Made by a program: the position numbers and the translations under genes | Part shown: piece after piece, positions 1 through 6,855 of the stretch | Numbering within the stretch: position 1 is the first letter of the stretch | Layout of the letters: every line of letters begins with the position of its first letter | Notes under the pieces: model-generated | The model's database searches: none | Seen by the model: only the letters and a program-made list of their open reading frames with translations | Told to the model about the DNA's origin: nothing | Origin: Idiomarina sp. UBA6142 | GTDB taxonomy: Bacteria > Pseudomonadota > Gammaproteobacteria > Enterobacterales > Alteromonadaceae | Direction of reading: 5' to 3' | Length of the DNA stretch: 7,905 nt | Assembly (NCBI GenBank): GCA_002423905.1 | Contig: DIVC01000057.1 | Location: forward strand, 4,385-12,289

Positions 1-571
1 TATTTAACGTAACATGGTCTAACTCAATAGTGCTGAGCTGCCCTTGTCCGTCATCCAAAATAATACGCGTTAATTGCTTGTTGTCGGCACCGCCAAAAAG
101 CAGCTGTAAACTTTGCCGCGCATCACTACTTGGCAATGGTTGCAGGGCGTAGCTATGATTTTCATAGCTCACTTGGTAATCGTTCCACGCCGATGCATCA
201 GTATCGACTAAAAGTAATAGCGGGCTTTGTGCCATGCTATCCGTTTGGTCATAGACCGAGACTTGTTCAACAAAGGGGTTGTAGTACCACAGCGCCTTAC
301 CATCAGCGATCATCACCGTTTCATCAGGCGCATCTGTTTGCCAATACAGTAAATTGGGGCGCGCTAACGCCATCCGCCCCTGCAATTGCTGGACCAGATC
401 ACCACGTTGATCGGTCACGGTTTGGAAAAAATCAGCCTGAATCGATTGCATGGTCGCCAACCGATCTTTCAGGCTAGCACGGCCATCATCGCTGGCATTG
501 TTTGCTGCTGCCTGAAAGCTGCTGACCAGCGTTACACAGAACACGGCACTACCAACAAACTGTTTGAACAT
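1..571 (-). CDS. lolA: Outer-membrane lipoprotein carrier protein LolA, 3' end cut off by the window
   Basis: LolA is the periplasmic chaperone that takes lipoproteins released by the inner-membrane LolCDE transporter and passes them to LolB at the outer membrane. I translated the minus strand from the ATG at 571-569. The N-terminus is a signal peptide: Lys3, a hydrophobic core around residues 5-19, and a likely cleavage after Ala23 (QAAA|NN). The mature part shows the LolA landmarks RPNLLYW, a PDET segment, IADGKALWYYNPFVEQV and a PLLLL stretch, close to the E. coli protein. The frame stays open to the left edge for 190 residues, so roughly the last 15-20 residues of a family of about 200-205 are missing. 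A purine-rich stretch (AAGGTGGA, 588-581) precedes the start by 9 bases. The gene begins 33 bp after the ftsK stop with no obvious terminator between, as expected for co-transcription. The call is very secure; only the 3' end is unseen. Confidence 0.95.
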   Translation of the reverse strand, partial: MFKQFVGSAVFCVTLVSSFQAAANNASDDGRASLKDRLATMQSIQADFFQTVTDQRGDLVQQLQGRMALARPNLLYWQTDAPDETVMIADGKALWYYNPFVEQVSVYDQTDSMAQSPLLLLVDTDASAWNDYQVSYENHSYALQPLPSSDARQSLQLLFGGADNKQLTRIILDDGQGQLSTIELDHVTLN

Positions 572-604
572 TGCTGTATATCCACCTTGATAGTTTTTTA
601 GCGA

Positions 605-2974
605 TTAATCGCGGGGCGGCTTCGCTGCGAGCACTTCGCGTTGGCCATTATGACTTGCACTAGTAACGACTCCGCTGAGCTCCATTTGTTCCACAATGCG
701 CGCGGCACGATTGTAACCAATTCTGAATTTACGCTGCACACTCGACACCGATACCCGGCGCGTTTCGGTGACAAATGCGACGGCCTCGTCATACAGCGGA
801 TCGCTTTCTTCATCGCCTAGATCGAGTTGTTCACCCGGCAATAAACTATCCTCGCCGATATCACCTTTAAGTATTTCATCTAAGTAATTCGGCTTGCCAC
901 GTTTTTTCCAATCTTTGACCACCGCATGCACTTCATGGTCATCCACAAAAGCACCATGCACTCGGGTCGGCACGCCACTGCCGGGCGGGAGGTACAACAT
1001 ATCACCCTGCCCCAGTAATTGGTCGGCACCTGATTGGTCCAAAATAGTGCGTGAATCGATTTTAGATTGCACCTGGAAAGCGATGCGTGTGGGTATATTG
1101 GCCTTAATCAGACCGGTAATAACATCTACCGATGGCCGTTGGGTGGCTAAAATTAAATGAATACCTGCGGCGCGCGCTTTTTGTGCAATGCGCGCAATCA
1201 GCTCTTCCACTTTTTTACCAACAATCATCATCATGTCGGCAAATTCATCGACTACCACCACAATATTCGGCAACTTTTGCAATAAAGGTGGTAACTGATC
1301 CATTGAATCACCCGGCTTCCACAATGGATCACGCAGTGGTTCACCGGCTTCTTGCGCATCCAACACCTTTTGGTTGTAGCCTTTCAAATTACGTACGCCG
1401 AGCGCCGACATTAATTTGTAGCGCCGTTCCATTTCGGCGACACACCAGCGCAGCGCGTTGGCAGCATCTTTCATGTCAGTGACTACTTCAGTCAATAAGT
1501 GTGGGATGCCTTCGTACACCGATAATTCCAACATTTTCGGGTCGATCATAATCAACCGCACATCATCGGGCGTACTCTTATAGAGTAAGCTGAGGATCAT
1601 GACGTTGACCCCTACTGACTTACCCGAACCCGTAGTACCGGCTACTAACAAGTGCGGCATTTTGGCTAAATCAACCACTACTGGCTGGCCAGCAATGCCC
1701 TTACCCAACACCATGGTCAGTGGGGATTGACTCTGCTGAAAGGCATCGCAGCTGATCACTTCACTAAAAAACACCGTTTCGCGGCTTTTATTAGGTAGTT
1801 CTAAACCAACATAGGACTTGCCCGGAATGACCTCAACCACGCGCACCGAAATAGCCGATAACGACCGTGCAATGTCTTTATCAAGGTTGGAAATCTTAGA
1901 GACTTTTACGCCGGGCGCTAAATCAAGCTCAAAACGGGTAATAACAGGCCCTGGCTGTACATTGGCAACCTTTACTTCAACACCAAAATCGAGCAGCACT
2001 GCTTCAACGGTTTGGCTAATCTGTTCAAGTTCAGCTGGGGTTAATGGATTGCCAGTTTTGTTGGGGCGATCGAGCAGCGCAATCGATGGCAATGGATCAA
2101 TCGACAGCGTCACCGCGTCGCTATCTGTGGCATCATCGTCGTCATCATCAGCCATGGTAACTGCTGCCGCTTTGGCTTTGGCAGCTCGGCTAAAGCGGCT
2201 AAGATCACGCGTCACAGCAGGTTCATCGTCCTGGCTGTTGATCACGGGTAAATCAAAATCATCATCATCAAGCGGTGCGCTAAACGCCAGTTCTGGCTCA
2301 CTGCGGACAGCCTCTTTTCGCATCTTACGCGGTGCTGTTACCGCGGCGTCCACCGGCGGCAAGTCTTCCTTTGCTTGCCGGCGCAGTTGCGCCCATAGCT
2401 GCTGAACATGAGTGACTAACCATTGGCTCAACCAAATAGCACTAGCACCGATCCGCTCGGCAACCAAAACCCACGACAAACCTGTCACTAAAGTGAGACC
2501 TGTGGCTAAAAAGGTTAGCAACAATAAGGTGGTGCCGATTAGATTAAAATAGGGTAGCAATGACGAACTAATCACATCACCAACCACCCCGCCGGCGGAA
2601 AATGAATAAATATCGGCAAAATTTAACGCAGCTAACGCCGAACTCCCGACTAACGTCAGGAGCAAACCAATTAGCCGTAAGCCAACCGCTAGCCAGTCAA
2701 GTTCAAGCAATTGATGGGGCCGTTGAAACGCCAAATAGCCAACACCGACCAAGCCAAATGGAATCAGATAGGCAACAAACCCGAATGAGAACAGCAAGCC
2801 ATCAGCAAACCAGGCGCCAATAGCGCCGGCTGCATTTTCAATAGTGCCTTCATAGCCCGTTTGGGACCAGCTCGGATCCGCTGGGTGAAAGCTCGCTAAC
2901 GCCAAAAACAAAAACACTGCAAAGGCGCCACACAGTATCAGCCCAACTTCCAGCATTCGTTGCACACCGCTCAT
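605..2974 (-). CDS. ftsK: DNA translocase FtsK
   Basis: FtsK is a septal membrane-anchored hexameric motor that pumps DNA during division and activates XerCD at dif. The 789 residues show an N-terminal membrane domain (hydrophobic segments about 7-28, 56-83, 96-118 and 143-171, with periplasmic [11 protein letters not shown] after the first). A cytoplasmic linker at about 190-300 follows, rich in Asp, Ala and Lys. The RecA-like motor has Walker A GTTGSGKS at 446-453 and Walker B IVVVVDE at 571-577. A winged-helix gamma domain, which reads KOPS and contacts XerD, occupies about 722-789. The linker is short, so the protein is nearer the Pseudomonas size (about 800) than the E. coli size (1,329). 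The start is well fixed: the frame upstream hits TAA before any ATG, GTG or TTG, and AGGGAG (2986-2981) lies 6 bases before the ATG. It follows lrp by 76 bp and precedes lolA by 33 bp. No canonical LexA box (CTG-N10-CAG) is visible upstream, unlike E. coli ftsK. Confidence 0.97.
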   Translation of the reverse strand: MSGVQRMLEVGLILCGAFAVFLFLALASFHPADPSWSQTGYEGTIENAAGAIGAWFADGLLFSFGFVAYLIPFGLVGVGYLAFQRPHQLLELDWLAVGLRLIGLLLTLVGSSALAALNFADIYSFSAGGVVGDVISSSLLPYFNLIGTTLLLLTFLATGLTLVTGLSWVLVAERIGASAIWLSQWLVTHVQQLWAQLRRQAKEDLPPVDAAVTAPRKMRKEAVRSEPELAFSAPLDDDDFDLPVINSQDDEPAVTRDLSRFSRAAKAKAAAVTMADDDDDDATDSDAVTLSIDPLPSIALLDRPNKTGNPLTPAELEQISQTVEAVLLDFGVEVKVANVQPGPVITRFELDLAPGVKVSKISNLDKDIARSLSAISVRVVEVIPGKSYVGLELPNKSRETVFFSEVISCDAFQQSQSPLTMVLGKGIAGQPVVVDLAKMPHLLVAGTTGSGKSVGVNVMILSLLYKSTPDDVRLIMIDPKMLELSVYEGIPHLLTEVVTDMKDAANALRWCVAEMERRYKLMSALGVRNLKGYNQKVLDAQEAGEPLRDPLWKPGDSMDQLPPLLQKLPNIVVVVDEFADMMMIVGKKVEELIARIAQKARAAGIHLILATQRPSVDVITGLIKANIPTRIAFQVQSKIDSRTILDQSGADQLLGQGDMLYLPPGSGVPTRVHGAFVDDHEVHAVVKDWKKRGKPNYLDEILKGDIGEDSLLPGEQLDLGDEESDPLYDEAVAFVTETRRVSVSSVQRKFRIGYNRAARIVEQMELSGVVTSASHNGQREVLAAKPPRD
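2132..2269 (-). repeat. Two Asp-codon (GAT/GAC) tracts in the ftsK linker
   Basis: Within the ftsK linker, bases 2132-2149 encode six consecutive Asp residues (276-281) and bases 2258-2269 encode four (236-239). On the plus strand they read as runs of ATC/GTC triplets. Triplet runs can change length without breaking the frame, and this linker varies greatly in length between species. Both tracts are short and the codons are mixed in the longer one, so this is a weak repeat. Confidence 0.6.
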
Positions 2975-3003
2975 TGTGCGCTCCCTATTATTATTTGACT
3001 CAT
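2971..3003 (-). other. Possible ten-codon upstream ORF overlapping the ftsK start
   Basis: Within the 76-bp lrp-ftsK gap, an ATG at 3003-3001 opens a ten-codon frame ([10 protein letters not shown]) whose TGA stop overlaps the ftsK ATG as ATGA. An AGG lies about 5 bases before this ATG, a weak ribosome binding site, whereas ftsK has its own strong AGGGAG. It could be a translational-coupling leader or simply chance; nothing else supports expression. Confidence 0.2.
2981..2986 (-). promoter_or_regulatory. Shine-Dalgarno site of ftsK
   Basis: AGGGAG on the minus strand lies 6 bases before the ftsK ATG. It is a strong match to the anti-16S consensus and confirms the start. I found no convincing sigma-70 promoter in the lrp-ftsK gap; a TACGAT hexamer at about 3010 has no good -35 partner. 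Readthrough from lrp or a promoter inside lrp is therefore likely. Confidence 0.7.
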
Positions 3004-3050
3004 TGTAGCCTGCATCGTAGCGGAGATCAGTACTTTACCATGACTTTTTC

Positions 3051-3542
3051 TCAACCCTTAATCAGTACTTGGTTAGCGTTTTTTACTTCTTCCATCACCA
3101 CGTAGGTACGTGACTCGTTAACGCCCGGCATATTGAGGATGGTTTCGCCCAATAGCTTACGATATGAGGGCATATCAGGCACCCTTGCCTTGATTAAAAA
3201 ATCAAAATCACCTGCCACCAAGTGGCATTCTAATATTTCCGGAGTGCGTTGCACCGCTGAGCTAAATTCAGCGAAGGCATCTGAGGAGGTGCGGGTTAGT
3301 GTTATCTCAACAAAAACCATCAAGTTAGCCCCTAGCTTGGCGGGGTTGACGCGAGCATGATAACTTTCTATAACCTGCTCGCGCTCAAGTTTGCGCACAC
3401 GCTCGTTACATGCCGTTGCGCTGAGCCCTACTTTCTTGGCTAAGGCTACGTTAGACAGGCGTCCGTCCTCTTGCAACAAGCGCAGAATCTTCCGGTCAAT
3501 TCGATCAACGGTGATTTTCACGGGTTCTTCTGGTGTAAACAT
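3051..3542 (-). CDS. lrp: Leucine-responsive regulatory protein Lrp
   Basis: Lrp is a global DNA-binding regulator that forms octamers or hexadecamers and senses leucine, alanine and related amino acids. At 163 residues it is essentially the E. coli length (164) and aligns without gaps over most of its span. The N-terminal helix-turn-helix lies at about 13-56 (VDRIDRKIL..., recognition region SATACNERVRKLER at 41-54). The RAM effector-binding domain covers about 72-150, with CHLVAGDFDFLIKARVPDM and the closing RTYVVMEEVK. Asp114 in the GDFDF motif corresponds to the leucine-response Asp of E. coli Lrp. The start of the recognition helix differs from the E. coli SPTPCLERV as I recall it. The ATG is preceded only by weak AGAG/GAAAA purines. 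The gene is divergent from ald and upstream of ftsK, so both autoregulation and control of ald are plausible. The orthology call is strong given the lrp-ftsK-lolA order. Confidence 0.95.
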   Translation of the reverse strand: MFTPEEPVKITVDRIDRKILRLLQEDGRLSNVALAKKVGLSATACNERVRKLEREQVIESYHARVNPAKLGANLMVFVEITLTRTSSDAFAEFSSAVQRTPEILECHLVAGDFDFLIKARVPDMPSYRKLLGETILNMPGVNESRTYVVMEEVKNANQVLIKG

Positions 3543-3560
3543 TTATTTTCTCTATAACAA

Positions 3561-3584
3561 AGCGTAATGACGATAATTTACGCT
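3561..3584. promoter_or_regulatory. Inverted repeat in the lrp/ald divergent region, candidate operator
   Basis: AGCGTAA (3561-3567) is a perfect inverted match to TTACGCT (3578-3584), with 10 bases between. The repeat starts 18 bp from the lrp start codon and its spacer contains the candidate lrp -10 element, which is the right place for a repressor. Two-fold arms with centres about 1.5 helical turns apart suit a dimeric helix-turn-helix protein. Whether Lrp itself binds is inference; the arms do not clearly follow the E. coli Lrp consensus. Confidence 0.4.
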
Positions 3585-3598
3585 ATTTTAAGGCGCAA
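3570..3598 (-). promoter_or_regulatory. Candidate sigma-70 promoter of lrp
   Basis: On the minus strand TTGCGC (3598-3593) and TATCGT (3575-3570) are separated by 17 bp, each matching four of six consensus positions. This would start transcription near 3563, leaving a short leader of about 20 bases. Other AT-rich hexamers nearby could serve instead, so the assignment is tentative. Confidence 0.35.
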
Positions 3599-3629
3599 AA
3601 AAAGTGCGAAATAAAAGCTTTAGATTCGT

Positions 3630-3635
3630 TATAAT
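3630..3635 (+). promoter_or_regulatory. -10 element of the ald promoter
   Basis: A perfect TATAAT followed by GCC lies 54 bp before the preferred ald start codon. No good -35 hexamer is found 16-18 bp upstream (the region reads CGAAAT). A promoter with a strong -10 and poor -35 would fit activator dependence, for example on Lrp, but that is inference. Confidence 0.55.
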
Positions 3636-3689
3636 GCCGCCCAATTCAGTCGTTTTATTATTTATTCACAAATGAGCGAGATAAAGCCC

Positions 3690-4817
3690 ATGTTGATCGG
3701 TGTACCGAAAGAAATCAAAAACCACGAATATCGAATTGGTCTGACTCCGGCAGCAGTGCGTGAGTACGTTGCCCATGGCCACCAAGTTATGGTGGAGAAC
3801 AACGGTGGTCTAGCCATTGGTTTTACCAACGATGACTATATTGCGGCCGGTGCCACCATCAGTCATGACGCCACAGAAATATTTGCCCGCGCAGACATGA
3901 TCGTAAAAGTAAAAGAGCCACAACCGCACGAATGTGGACAGTTACGTGAAGGCCAGATTCTTTACACTTACCTGCACTTGGCGCCCGATCCAAAGCAAAC
4001 CGAATTATTAGCCAAAGCCGGCGTCACTGCCATCGCCTATGAAACCGTTACCGACCGTAACGGTGGCTTACCGTTATTGGCGCCGATGAGTGAAGTGGCG
4101 GGTCGTATGTCGATTCAAGCAGGCGCCCACCACTTAGAAAAAATCAACGGTGGCAGCGGCACGTTACTTGGTGGTGTGCCCGGTGTTGCTCCAGCTAAGG
4201 TGCTGATTCTTGGCGGCGGCGTGGTCGGAACCCAAGCCGCTAAAATGGCGTTAGGTATGGGCGCTGACGTGACTATCTTAGATCGCTCGTTACCGCGCTT
4301 ACGTCAATTAGATGACCTGTTCGGTGGACGTGCCAAAACCATCTATTCAACCGTGGATGCCGTCGATGAATACTCACGCAGCGCCGACTTAGTGATTGGC
4401 GCGGTGCTGATTCCGGGTGCTGCAGCACCCAAATTATTAACCCGTGAGCATTTGAAAAACATGAAGCCGGGCTCGGTAGTCGTCGATGTAGCTATCGATC
4501 AAGGCGGTTGTTTTGAAACCTCACGAGCAACCACCCATCAAGACCCAACCTATGTGGTTGAGAACGTCGTGCACTACTGCGTCGCCAACATGCCAGGTGG
4601 TGTGGCACGTACTTCAACCATGGCACTCAACAACGCCACCCTGCCATTTGGCTTAGCTCTAGCAAATAAAGGCTTACAAGCATTAGCGGATGACCCGCAT
4701 TTGTTAAATGGTCTTAACATGCACAAAGGTAAAATCACGTTCAAAGCGGTACATGATGACCTCGGCAAGCAATTAGGTCTTGATTATGTTGATCCGCGAG
4801 TGGCGATCCAAAGCTAA
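3690..4817 (+). CDS. ald: Alanine dehydrogenase (NAD-dependent)
   Basis: Ald catalyses the reversible oxidative deamination of L-alanine to pyruvate and ammonia with NAD+; it is a cytosolic hexamer that lets cells use alanine as carbon and nitrogen source. I prefer the ATG at 3690, giving 375 residues that open with MLIGVPKEIKNHEYR as the family does. With that start the family's key residues fall exactly at their M. tuberculosis Ald numbers: Arg15, Lys75, His96, Asp270, and NAD-ribose Asp198. An upstream in-frame ATG at 3672 would add six residues but has no Shine-Dalgarno; the 3690 ATG has weak GAGCGAG purines before it. The NAD motif GGGVVG is at 175-180. The closing region has the typical MPGGVARTST and NNATLPF. 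It is divergent from lrp, the common arrangement for regulation by an Lrp/AsnC protein. trxB follows 48 bp downstream with no clear terminator. Confidence 0.95.
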   Translation: MLIGVPKEIKNHEYRIGLTPAAVREYVAHGHQVMVENNGGLAIGFTNDDYIAAGATISHDATEIFARADMIVKVKEPQPHECGQLREGQILYTYLHLAPDPKQTELLAKAGVTAIAYETVTDRNGGLPLLAPMSEVAGRMSIQAGAHHLEKINGGSGTLLGGVPGVAPAKVLILGGGVVGTQAAKMALGMGADVTILDRSLPRLRQLDDLFGGRAKTIYSTVDAVDEYSRSADLVIGAVLIPGAAAPKLLTREHLKNMKPGSVVVDVAIDQGGCFETSRATTHQDPTYVVENVVHYCVANMPGGVARTSTMALNNATLPFGLALANKGLQALADDPHLLNGLNMHKGKITFKAVHDDLGKQLGLDYVDPRVAIQS

Positions 4818-4850
4818 CTTAAGGCATACTTGCAGCACTTTTGCAGATAA

Positions 4851-5819
<969 letters not shown>

Positions 5820-5840
5820 TCCCCTGGGCAGGAACTGCTA

Positions 5841-6545
5841 ATGTTGTTACATCTCACCGATGACCAACAAGCTTTTCCTGCCGCCGCTCTGGCGTTACGC
5901 CAACCGAATGGATTACTGGCTTTTGGCGGGAGTTTATCGGTTTCCAGACTACTGACGGCTTACCAACAAGGAATTTTTCCTTGGTATGGCGAGCATGACC
6001 CTATTCTGTGGTGGAGCCCAGACCCGCGGGCTATTTTCACCCCCGAAGCATTGCATAGTAGCCGCTCAATGCGGCGATTCATGGCTACAACTACGTTGCG
6101 CGTGACTATCAATCATGATTTTCCTCGCGTGATTCGTTACTGTGCAGAGACCCATGCAGAAGCAGGTTGTTGGATACATGCTGACATGCAGCAAGCCTAT
6201 AATGATCTGCATCGCAGTGGTTACGCGCATTCCATTGAAGTTTGGCAACAGCAACAATTAGTTGCTGGTCTGTACGGTGTGAATGTGAATGGCATTTTTT
6301 GTGCCGAAAGTATGTTTCAGCGCCACACCAACGCGTCTAAATTGGCGTTGATACAATTTGCTCGGCATTACTTTGCTGCAGGAGGCACCTGGGTAGATGC
6401 GCAAATTCATAATCCGCATTTACACAGCCTTGGTGCAATAAGCATTCCACGCCAACATTACCTCCATCAATTGCAGCAGAATCAACAGCAAAACCATGAT
6501 GTCAGCGCGGATTTTTGGCAGCCGCGTCAGCTGATTATTATTTGA
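5841..6545 (+). CDS. aat: Leucyl/phenylalanyl-tRNA--protein transferase
   Basis: Aat transfers Leu or Phe from its tRNA to proteins with N-terminal Arg or Lys, making primary N-degrons that ClpS hands to ClpAP. The 234-residue length matches E. coli. Recognisable motifs are PNGLLAFGG (22-30), GIFPW (44-48), WWSPDPR (57-63), SIEVW (131-135), LYGV and ESMF (156-159), and DAQIHNPHLHSLGA (186-199). Glu156, Asp186 and Gln188, the catalytic-site residues reported for E. coli Aat, are all present at the same numbers. The C-terminal part has a Gln/Asn-rich run (about 209-219), which is mildly unusual. AGGA (5830-5833) lies 7 bases before the ATG, and the gene follows trxB by 21 bp. The related transferase gene ate, often next in line, is absent; infA follows after 76 bp. 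clpA, its pathway partner, lies just beyond infA. Confidence 0.96.
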   Translation: MLLHLTDDQQAFPAAALALRQPNGLLAFGGSLSVSRLLTAYQQGIFPWYGEHDPILWWSPDPRAIFTPEALHSSRSMRRFMATTTLRVTINHDFPRVIRYCAETHAEAGCWIHADMQQAYNDLHRSGYAHSIEVWQQQQLVAGLYGVNVNGIFCAESMFQRHTNASKLALIQFARHYFAAGGTWVDAQIHNPHLHSLGAISIPRQHYLHQLQQNQQQNHDVSADFWQPRQLIII

Positions 6546-6546
6546 A

Positions 6547-6576
6547 GTGGCATTACGCGCGTAAAACAGCTAGAAT
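6547..6576 (+). promoter_or_regulatory. Candidate infA promoter with a palindrome in its spacer
   Basis: TAGAAT (6571-6576) matches five of six positions of the -10 consensus and GTGGCA (6547-6552) matches four of six of the -35, with an 18-bp spacer. The spacer contains the perfect 12-bp palindrome TTACGCGCGTAA (6553-6564), a position where a bound protein would block RNA polymerase. The promoter sits in the only sizeable gap before infA; readthrough from aat is also possible. Confidence 0.4.
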
Positions 6577-6621
6577 TTGCGCACTTTAACGACTACCCCA
6601 CGTAATTTTTCGAGGATTTGA

Positions 6622-6840
6622 ATGGCAAAAGAAGACAGTATTGAAATGCAGGGCACGGTACTTGATACCCTGCCGAATACCATGTTCCGTGTGCAATTAG
6701 AAAACGGTCACGTGGTAACCGCGCACATTTCGGGCAAGATGCGTAAGCACTATATCCGTATTTTGACGGGTGACACGGTGACTGTGCAGCTTACACCCTA
6801 CGATTTAACCAAAGGTCGTATCGTCTTCCGCGCGCGCTAA
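6622..6840 (+). CDS. infA: Translation initiation factor IF-1
   Basis: IF-1 binds the A site of the 30S subunit and, with IF-2 and IF-3, controls start-site selection and initiator tRNA binding. The 72-residue protein is the exact family length and nearly identical to E. coli IF-1, beginning [19 protein letters not shown] and ending KGRIVFRAR. It is a single S1-like OB fold containing the [14 protein letters not shown] core. GAGG (6612-6615) is 6 bases before the ATG. Its stop is 15 bp from the stop of the convergent clpA. In E. coli the tRNA-Ser gene serW lies between infA and clpA; there is no room for it here. The identification is certain. Confidence 0.99.
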   Translation: MAKEDSIEMQGTVLDTLPNTMFRVQLENGHVVTAHISGKMRKHYIRILTGDTVTVQLTPYDLTKGRIVFRAR

Positions 6841-6855
6841 CACAGCCGCAGCCAC

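Noticed and set aside
130..477. Plus-strand ORF of 115 codons at the left end
   Set aside because: It is antisense to lolA, whose minus-strand translation matches LolA along its whole length; the plus-strand product resembles nothing I recognise.
572..604. GGATATACAG before lolA, resembling the right half of a LexA box
   Set aside because: There is no CTG left half at the required spacing of 10, and it overlaps the lolA ribosome binding region.
1818..2405. Plus-strand ORF of 195 codons, very rich in Ser and Thr
   Set aside because: It lies wholly antisense to ftsK; the Ser runs are the reverse-strand reading of the Asp codons of the linker.
2975..3050. LexA-regulated promoter of ftsK as in E. 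coli
   Set aside because: CTG and CAG occur in the gap but are 15 bases apart instead of 10, so there is no SOS box.
5826..5833. GGGCAGGA before aat as a KOPS site
   Set aside because: It misses the last base of GGGNAGGG and is better explained as the aat Shine-Dalgarno.
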